From Drosophila miranda (taxonomy: Eukaryota; Arthropoda; Insecta; Diptera; Drosophilidae), in assembly GCF_003369915.1 (NCBI RefSeq), contig NW_022881614.1, positions 26,390,336 to 26,454,335 on the forward strand: a stretch of 64,000 bases of DNA, in the 5' to 3' direction. Below, piece by piece: positions 57,118 to 64,000 of this stretch (its first letter is position 1; every line of letters starts with the position of its first letter). The position numbers and the translations under genes are program-made. The notes beneath the pieces are model-generated. The model worked only from the letters and a program-made list of their open reading frames with translations. It did not search any database and was not told where the DNA came from.

Positions 57118-59583
57118 TGTAACATTTCCACGAGATATTTCTATCCGTGAGTAGGGGATGGATTGGAGGGGATGTCGAGGTCACGGCCGGGGGGGATTCT
57201 TTGGTTCCGTGCTCATTCGGTAACTTGGGGGGGGTTCGTTTGACCGCGTCTCGACTCCTACTACATAAACTTTAAATTTTTTAGAATCCCGTGACTCTAC
57301 CGGGAGCGAACTCCGAAAACAACACTATGCCTATTCCGAGCATAACGGACATTAAATGGCACAATCATAGGGCTTACCCGAAAAGTACTAGTGGCTTTCG
57401 TCGGCGTGTTCCAAACTCTCGCGGGCGTGAGGTCTTGCGATGGAAGTCGACCCACACGATTCTATACCCACCCTTCCATGATTTCCAGTGGTGCGAAGGT
57501 TCTGGAAATCCCTAAAATTCTTACCCTACCCCATTACGTCACCCTGTCCCTTGGAAATTATAAGTCTACTCCATGTTCATTGCTAATAACATTCAATATA
57601 TTTCGTTGTACTTCATCATAGACATGTTGCTTCAATCAAAAACTAGCAAACCAAGTTTCACTTCCAAAAATAACACAAGTATTAAACTACAATCAGCAGG
57701 CAACTCAAAAAAAAATTTTTTTAGTGGAATGCAAAAAAAATAGGAGGCTTAATCCCTAAGGAGAAAAAAAAAATTTATAGATATAGGTATATATAAACGG
57801 TGGAGTATAAATAGAAAAGATAGGAATATAATATAGGATATTCGAAATAAGTAAACTAGGTATGTATAAAGGAAAAAAAATAAAAATCAAAAAAATTTTC
57901 AAAAGCAGCGGGGGTCATACCTGCGATCAGCAATGGTGAGCCAAAACGAAATTTAATTAAACATTATAAATTTATATTTTTTTTTTTTTCTGGGTTGAGG
58001 AGATGTTTTTTTTTCTATGTTGGTTAGTGTATAGCTTGGCTACGTTTCCATGCATTAAAAGAATGCAGGGAATGCGAGCAAGGCAAGCTTAGCAGAATGG
58101 CACCGAAGAGACCGAAAAGCTTCGAGCGTGTGGAACGCAAGCGTTGCGCTCTCTTATCAGCAGCGGCTGGCCGCTGCTCATGCGTTTTAGGTTTTGACGA
58201 AGACAGGCGCAAAGGAGAAAATTGAAATTGGGTCACTTACGGCTTTAATACAGTGGTCCCTCGCTGAAAGGCGCCTTTCGTTGTGGAGCTGTGGAAACCA
58301 TGTTAATGTGTGCCCAGGGCGAAGGGGGATTGGTAAATAGGGGGGGTATGAAAAAGGTTTTTTGTGTTTTTTTTGTTTTTTTTTGTTTTTTGTAGTCTGT
58401 TACTTTATGATTAAGTTTTTCGGTCCCCAACCCGAAAAAATAAATTCCGCTTTGAGAACTTTCACATTCCCGCCTATCGAGGTAGGACTGTGACGCAGAG
58501 TTAAGGAAAGTTACATAGTCATATAAGGGCTCAGAAGGAACCAAAAAAAATTACAATTAAAACTACACTATGCTACGAAATCTGGGTCCGGATCCGTGGC
58601 GGCGTCTTCTAGGCCGTCGCAGACAGCGAGTTAGCGGCGCATAGGGGGGGTGATCTCTATGCCCTCTATGCCCTCTATGCGCGTACGTTAGATATGGCGC
58701 CAGGGCGATGGCCGGTGGAGGTTATGTCGCCGGGCAGGTGGATGCTTCAACGACTCCAAACGGGACAAAAAAATCTCCGCCCCACACCAAGGTCGACTCC
58801 GAAGAGTACTCCCGTCAAGGGTGGGAGTTTGGTGTGGGTGGGGCAGAACTTTGGGGAGAGCCGGGTGGCTACCGCTCGGGGCCAGGGCCCTATGGGCGAA
58901 ACAGAACCAAAACCACGAGGGCTAAGAAAAAAATCTAACTTTTCCCTACAGGGCACTGTAACATACCAGTTTTTCGGACTTTTCCACGGAGACACGAGCG
59001 TTGGGTTCTCCTGGCAGAGCTGCGGGACGCACGGGTTTGCAACAAGAACAACACTTGCTGGCGAGGCGAGGCAAATATGCACTTTTCGCCAGGGTAGTTT
59101 CTTGCCAGTTTTCTCGGCGCACGATTATTAATTTTCGACCGATTTTTGCGGCGCGCCCACCGTGTGGGATTTTCCCCGTTCCGTTTTATTTCTTTTCTTT
59201 TGTCTTTGTGGCCCTTATTTGGATTACTTTTCTTTTCTTTTGGGCTTACACGTGGTCGATTTAGTTATGTATTTGCTACCGACGCGGAGATAGCCACCGG
59301 CTGCACAGATTCAAATTTTCGAAAGAGAACGTTCTGGTGCTTTTGCACTGCTTAAATAAGAGCTTACCGATCTTAAAGCTCGGCTTCGAAAGCTCCGTTG
59401 CGATGCGCTGCACAGCCCTTACGGCAGCTCAGCTCAGCTGTTCCCTACCTCGAGCTTGCTTGCACCCACCCCAACTATACTATGCCCTGCAGCGATAATT
59501 GGCCCAAGGTTATTGCATGCGATATCCGAGCACCATAGCGATAACCTATTTTGAATCGGTATTGTCCAACCGCAACCGTTACA
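57118..59583 (-). repeat. 5' LTR of gypsy-type element
   Basis: 2466 bp, same termini. It should hold the element's promoter on the minus strand; I did not fix a TATA box. Confidence 0.92.
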
Positions 59584-59830
59584 CGATCTCTGCCAGCCAC
59601 GAAATGTCGGTCTTTTTCTTTTTCTTTGGCGGACGCCCAGACAAGGTGCTGGAGCTACAAGATCCATCTCAATAATATCCGAAAAGTACTCATCAGGATC
59701 TGCAATGAACACCTTAAATGAAATATATTTTTTTAGCAATAAATTAATAAAACTTACTGTCGTTGTCCAATGTGCTCTGCTCCATGTTGTTTGCACTCAA
59801 GATGCCAAATCAGCGAACTTCAGTTCAGCG

Positions 59831-60240
59831 CCCTGAATGTGACGGTCAACCGGCGGTAATCTGATATCTTGCACATGCCGCAAGATCAGCATTATCGCTT
59901 ATGCCAAGTCGGCTTACCGACTGTAGCTTTGTAGCTCTAAGTACATATATTTTGTAGCTTTGCATTCTTTGGCAATTAAATACTTTTGATTCAGCTTATG
60001 CCCCAGCTTGCTGGTGGCTCCTAGTTTTAGTTCTGTTCTTATAACGAAAGCTAACGCTTGTTAATAAACCTTGCTCCGGCAACCAGCCGTAAACACTTTG
60101 AAGTATTAATTCTATACCACTGTACCACAAGGCCAGTGATAAGAGACATCTCTCCAACATAATCTTCATAAAGGATTCTATACCACGGAACCCGCACGAG
60201 GACCACCGCATCAAGCAGCTAAGGCTACTTGGACATACGG
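59831..60240. other. No gene recognised, within the PIF partner gene span
   Basis: Probably decayed intron or exon of the PIF partner gene. Nothing else stands out. Confidence 0.35.
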
Positions 60241-60587
60241 ACAACTTAATTTACACATGTGAATTTTTGCGTGGTCCGCGCAAATCTTAAATTTTCTCCT
60301 TCCATATGTCAATCAGAAGGCTCTCAAGCGCGGCACTCCATTTCACCCTGCCGCCTGCTGTTGTTCTCTTGTTTGCTGCATTGTGTAATATTATATATTA
60401 TAAACAATAAAAAACAAATATATCTATTCAACGTACCACTGGAGGAGTTTTCTGGCAAATCCATTTTATTTATAAGTTTTTCGAAAATTTGGTCTGCTGT
60501 CCTTCCGAGCTGTTCTGTTGTTGTTTTTGTTTTTTGTTAATTTTGTCACAATCATTGTTTACGTTTTCGCAGTGAATACCATTTTTA

Positions 60588-60855
60588 TACCCGATACTCA
60601 AAATGAGTATTGGGGTATATTAGATTTGTGGTAAAAGTGGATGTGTGTAACGTCCAGAAGGAATCGTTTCCGACCCCATAAAGTATATATATTCTTGATC
60701 AGCATCAATAGCCGAGTCGATTGAGCCCTGTCTGTCTGTCCGTCTGTCCGTCCGTCCGTCTGTCCGTCCCCTTCAGCGCCTAGTGCTCAAAGACTATAAG
60801 AGCTAGAGCAACGATGTTTTGGACCCAGACTTCTGTGATATGTCACTGTTACAAG
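60588..60855. mobile_element. Partial DINE-1/SGM-like repeat
   Basis: Reverse-complement match to the right part of the repeat at 34495-35566: TACCCGATACTCAAAATGAG end, GTCT/GTCC tetranucleotide array (60729-60770) and the AGACTTCTGTGATATGTCAC block. It is cut at about 60855, where LINE sequence begins. Confidence 0.65.
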
Positions 60856-61511
60856 CTCCGCTAGCTGTTCCTCCGAGTAGTGCCCGGGGATCCCAAAAAT
60901 TAACCCTGCTTTTTGGACGAAGTGCCTAAAGATTCGGGTTGAGTACCCTTGAGCAGCGAAAACACTGTTTTCCACTAGCCCGTTTGCACACTCCGCCGAC
61001 CCGCACACAATCTTGCACCTGCCATAGCCCATTCTAGCAACCTCCTCGATATCGCTAATGCCCTGTTTCAGCAGCAGATCGGATAGATCAGACTGGTTTA
61101 TAGCAATTATGGCATTATTCGCACTCATTTTGTCGATACAAACAATGTATGGGGCTTTATGCCCCTCATAATACTTGTTAACGATGATTTTGCGGTTATT
61201 TCCGTTTTTCGTACTCACGGAAGCCACACAAACCGCGTCAGTCTTCTCTCTCTCTCTTTCGTCGTAGAAATGTTTGATGTCATGCTTGTTGTCGTGTTTG
61301 TGGACACGTTTGTCGACACGTTCGTCGACAAGTTTGGTTTCTTGCACAGCAGTTTAGAAGCCAAAAGCTGCGGAGCCGTTTTTGCCGCCATCTTTACTCC
61401 TACCCGCATGGCGGATTTAGCTTCTCCTTCCCTTTTTTTCAGCGTTTCCATGCGAATTTTAACTCCCGTCGCCTTGTCCGTGGCCATCCTTGTCTTTCCT
61501 ATGCTTGCCAT
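60856..61511 (-). pseudogene. Non-LTR retrotransposon ORF1 (Gag-like) fragment
   Basis: Minus-strand frame 61215-61511 is basic and Thr/Asn/Ser-rich. It runs into a GA repeat, and the remainder lies in another frame (up to 61347) with APYIVCIDKMSANN, DIEEVARMGYGRCKIVC and SEEQLAELV, as in ORF1 proteins of I-like LINEs. The DINE-like repeat cuts it off. No ORF2 is nearby. The frame change maps to the GA run, which suggests slippage. Confidence 0.5.
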
Positions 61512-61514
61512 GCT

Positions 61515-61682
61515 TCTCAGTGTCCAGACGGAGTTCCAAGAGCCGTTTTAAGAGTTATTCCGGAACGCCATGCAGTACATTCCAGGTTTTTCGACTTAAT
61601 TGATGAAGCTTTGGGAATTTCTTCGGGCCGTCTTCGTAGGCGTGTGAGGCGCCTCCAGAAGCTTCGGAAAATGTCTTTTTGA
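61515..61682 (+). other. Unassigned short coding-like block
   Basis: After an acceptor-like CTTCTCAG a plus-strand frame reads about 50 codons with RVIPERHAVHSRFFDLID and a basic end (GRLRRRVRRLQKLRKMSF, then TGA). It resembles the last exon of a gene or transposase, but no upstream exon is evident. Repeated AAATATACCG elements follow at about 61857-61900. Confidence 0.25.
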
Positions 61683-61959
61683 TTAAAACTATCAGCGAAC
61701 GTCTTGAAATATGTTAATTTTTTCCTTCCGCAAACAATTTTAGGTACGCGCCATACCAGTGTTGAACAACGTTTTTACCTTTTTTTAATAATCCTTTTTT
61801 CGAATTTAGGGCCAGTGCGACCGCGGACTTATTGATAAAATAAATCCGACAGTCAGAAATATACCGAAACATGCCGTCTCATTTAAAAATATACCGTAAA
61901 TATACTGACGAGTTCAAGTTATATTATACATATTCCTTGTTTTTGATCTTCCGTCGAAT

Positions 61960-62350
61960 GTTACCATCTATATAGAACATTTAGCCATGCCCAACTAGTT
62001 TTATACGATTAACAAATCAATTTTCTACTTAACTGGCTTATTTTTATTACTTGCTTTTATTGGATTTTGCTTAAAAGAAGGTTTTAGCGAAAAAGGTCAA
62101 ACAAATGAAACGTAATAAATCGTAAGAGAAAAATCGTTCCAATTGTTCAATTTCTTTATTCCGTTGAATAATGCTGCCTAACTAAAACCATTAGCTCTGC
62201 CCACATAATTTTAAGCCATTTATGAATCAATTTTCTACTTGATTGGTTGATTTTAAATACTTGCTTTTATTGGATTTTGCCTAAAACAAGGTTTTAGCGA
62301 GAAAAGAAAAAACAAAAAAAAGTAAGACGGAATCGTTCCAATTGATTGCA
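61960..62350 (+). repeat. Two-unit diverged direct repeat
   Basis: Units of about 170 bp, roughly 212 bp apart. Both contain ACTTGCTTTTATTGGATTTT, TCAATTTTCTACTT, GGTTTTAGCGA and ATCGTTCCAATTG in the same order (first near 62010-62140, second near 62230-62345). Family unknown. Confidence 0.65.
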
Positions 62351-63173
62351 GCAGCAACCGACATATCGATTTTAATCAATCGAATAGGCGCAATTTTTAA
62401 AAGGGTGGCAGACAAATTTCAAGTGCAAATGCAACTGCAGACAGAAATTACAGCAAGCCCGGCACTTAGAGATAGGGCGAGGCCATTTATTTATGGGACG
62501 AGAGGGCCATTCTGGCCAACGAATCGAACTTTACACATGGCTTCTGGTGTAGTACGACGTTCAGCTCGCTTGAACTTACTATCTGGAAAATAGAATGATA
62601 TCTTAATACGTCAAAACCACCGGAATTCTCATAGATAAGGGTTACGCATTCAGTTTCGTAGTCTGCGCGCGAATGAGTGTTCCACTAGGTTTTCTCCGAC
62701 ACACCTCCGGAGGAAATGGCTCATCCAACGCTTGTCCCCGATTCACGTGTCTAGCGGTTGGCGCACTTGCCATAATTCAGGAACTCATAAATTCTCAAAA
62801 ATTGATTAGATAGTTCGCAAATATAATATGGTGATTTGAAGTACGTCCAATGTCGCCATTTTGAATGGAATGGTCATATAAATTGTAAATCACAAACAGC
62901 CGATCCACATCCATGAGCAGAGCACGCATCACATCACTGTATCATGAATCAGATGATTCATGCCTTATCGGGCAAGGCAAGCAAGGCTATGAGCGTAATT
63001 CCAGAATGTAAACATTACTGGGGAAAAGACCATCCCTCTACAAACGCATCTGGGAAACCAGTGCCCAAAAAGACGGGGAAGGAGATTAAGTCGGTCCACC
63101 GTCTCGAGGCAGCAGGCGCTGTGAGGAGAGGACCGAAAAGCCAATCGGGCCAATCCACGTCGGGGGGGCGACC
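62351..63173. other. Non-coding, includes likely 5' UTR of a LOA-clade element
   Basis: No gene seen up to about 62930. The part next to the ORF1 start at 63174 is probably element leader; its 5' boundary cannot be fixed without another copy. Confidence 0.4.
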
Positions 63174-64000
63174 ATGCAGAGCGATATCGCGGCTGGCGGA
63201 CCCCTTGGGACCGGGAACCCCTTGACAACTCCGGCAGGCGGCGCCTCTGCCTCGAAAGATAGGCCCAAGTTCCAAGACAAAAGACGTGCGGCCTTCATCC
63301 TGGGCAACGACGACCTGGTGTTCCTGGCCCAGATTGGAGTCCCAGACAGGGGCTCTAAAGACGGGCAGATCCCTAGGGACAAGTGGCACCTCGTGGAAAA
63401 CGAGCTCCAAGACCGTTTCCTCCAGGAGTTGGAGGAGAATGGAGGACCACCGCCCAAGTGTGAGGAAGCCGGGTGGCACCAAGGCAGGGTGAAAGCCATC
63501 GCCTGCCAAGATGCTCGCTCGGCGGCCCTCTACTCGAAGGCGGTAGCGTCGCTCAAGGAGGTCTACCCAGGAGCCCAGCTGGAGGTCGTGATGAGGGAGG
63601 ACTTCCCTAGCAAGCCGAGGGCCATAGCGTGGCTCTCGGCGAAGCCTGCAGAGCCGGATAAGATTCTCCGGATACTGCAGGTCTGCAACCCCCACCTTCC
63701 CACAGCCGATTGGAAGGTGGCCAAGGTAGAGGAGAGCAACGGGCAGAGGCGCCAAATCATCCTCGTCCTGAACGAGGAGTCGGTCAGACTTCTCCACGAC
63801 ACGGAGGGCGCTGTGGACTACGGCTACAAGAAGGTAGTCGTAGTACCGTACAAGTCCGACTCCAATGGCATGCAACCGACGGTCGAGCCAGACCTGGAGC
63901 CCCCGGAGATCCCTAGTATGGAGATCAAGCCTGCGGTGTCAGACCTGGCATCAGTGGTGTCGGATGACATCCTAGATGGTTACGTGTCAGACTTGAGCGA
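63174..64000 (+). CDS. LOA-clade (Bilbo/Trim-like) LINE ORF1, partial at window end
   Basis: Plus-strand frame from ATG 63174 stays open to the last base (275 codons). It encodes RRAAFILGNDDLVFLAQIGV, WHQGRVKAIACQDARSA and NPHLPTADWKVAKVEE, the conserved domain of Drosophila LOA-type ORF1 proteins (called DUF4780, as I recall). The tail is acidic with DILDGYVSDLSE-like sequence. The opposite-strand frame here (63015-63875) is its shadow. ORF2 would lie beyond the window. Confidence 0.65.
   Translation, partial: MQSDIAAGGPLGTGNPLTTPAGGASASKDRPKFQDKRRAAFILGNDDLVFLAQIGVPDRGSKDGQIPRDKWHLVENELQDRFLQELEENGGPPPKCEEAGWHQGRVKAIACQDARSAALYSKAVASLKEVYPGAQLEVVMREDFPSKPRAIAWLSAKPAEPDKILRILQVCNPHLPTADWKVAKVEESNGQRRQIILVLNEESVRLLHDTEGAVDYGYKKVVVVPYKSDSNGMQPTVEPDLEPPEIPSMEIKPAVSDLASVVSDDILDGYVSDLS

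Larger units (their letters stand above)
48767..59583 (-). mobile_element. Ty3/gypsy-type LTR retrotransposon with RING-finger Gag
   Basis: 10.8-kb minus-strand element with 2.46-kb LTRs (48767-51230 and 57118-59583; TGTAAC...GTTACA) and target duplication CGAT (48763-48766 and 59584-59587). Order in reading direction: 5' LTR, tRNA-Lys-type primer site, about 0.9-kb leader, gag (54544-56193), protease-RT-RNase H-integrase (51274-54541), 3' LTR. No env is present: integrase ends 44 bases from the 3' LTR. Long LTRs and a Lys primer recall the Osvaldo/Ulysses group. The LTRs differ at only a few sites, so the insertion is young, but pol has an in-frame stop and a frameshift. Confidence 0.92.
48610..60464 (-). 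pseudogene. PIF/Harbinger Myb/SANT-like partner gene, split by LTR element
   Basis: Read on the minus strand: exon 60438-60464 (MDLPENSSS), intron, exon from 60354 with a Myb/SANT-like domain (VKWSAALESLLIDIWKEK) and DLRGPRKNSH. An in-frame TAA lies at 60287-60289. Later sequence at about 59588-59830 encodes an acidic patch (DPDEYFSDIIEMD) and, after a one-base shift, a Lys-rich stretch. The gypsy-type element interrupts at CGAT. Beyond it (48610-48766) the C-terminal coiled-coil-like tail continues (AQERLEQQKDHHRKKEEHD, ending LLEVLKNKNK). The gene converges on the transposase, as in autonomous PIF elements. Stops, frameshifts and the insertion make it non-functional. Confidence 0.65.

Noticed and set aside
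63015..63875. A 286-codon minus-strand open frame
   Set aside because: It lies opposite the LOA-type ORF1, whose plus-strand reading has conserved family motifs and stays open to the window end; the minus frame has no family similarity.

Overview
The window is animal, almost certainly Drosophila and most likely of the obscura group. It has short GT-AG introns, two recognisable fly genes (Syndecan and Synaptojanin, both on Muller element C in D. melanogaster as far as I recall), DINE-1/SGM-type repeats, and R1-, CR1-, Jockey-, LOA-, BEL/Pao-, Ty3/gypsy- and PIF/Harbinger-type transposons. Gene identities come from reading translations against remembered families; nothing was searched.

Layout. 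1-22703 is probably one or more large introns of Syndecan carrying insertions: two head-to-tail R1-clade non-LTR elements on the minus strand (about 1477-5995 and 6021-10700), a 5'-truncated CR1-like element on the plus strand (about 13.8-15.7 kb) and a BEL/Pao LTR element on the minus strand (15745-21649, 5-bp target duplication). The last three Syndecan coding exons follow (22704-24072, 26710-26874, 26950-27122), then a long AT-rich 3' region that contains a 662-bp inverted-repeat transposon (28333-28994, 8-bp target duplication). A small four-exon membrane-protein candidate (30302-30907) and a 1754-bp solo LTR (31970-33723) come next.

34.1-41.0 kb holds the remaining host genes. One is an ODAD4/TTC25-like TPR gene with two possible first exons; it loses family similarity after its first repeats. 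The other is Synaptojanin on the minus strand, where at least six disabling changes are visible. From 41.7 kb onward nearly everything is transposon: a LINE tail, a Jockey-clade element (42254-47089, 14-bp target duplication) with a 321-bp tandem array in its ORF1, and a PIF/Harbinger gene pair. The second PIF gene is split by a 10.8-kb Ty3/gypsy element (48767-59583) with 2.46-kb LTRs. The window ends with a second DINE-like repeat, a LINE ORF1 fragment and the start of a LOA-clade ORF1 that runs off the end.

Overall picture: nested, mostly recent insertions beside decaying host genes. This fits a repeat-rich, poorly recombining copy of Muller C; the D. miranda neo-Y is one candidate, but that is inference. 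The most unusual items are a RING-H2 finger at the N-terminus of the gypsy-type Gag, a BEL element that carries a second, foreign gag-protease segment between its LTRs, and the tandemly amplified ORF1 segment.
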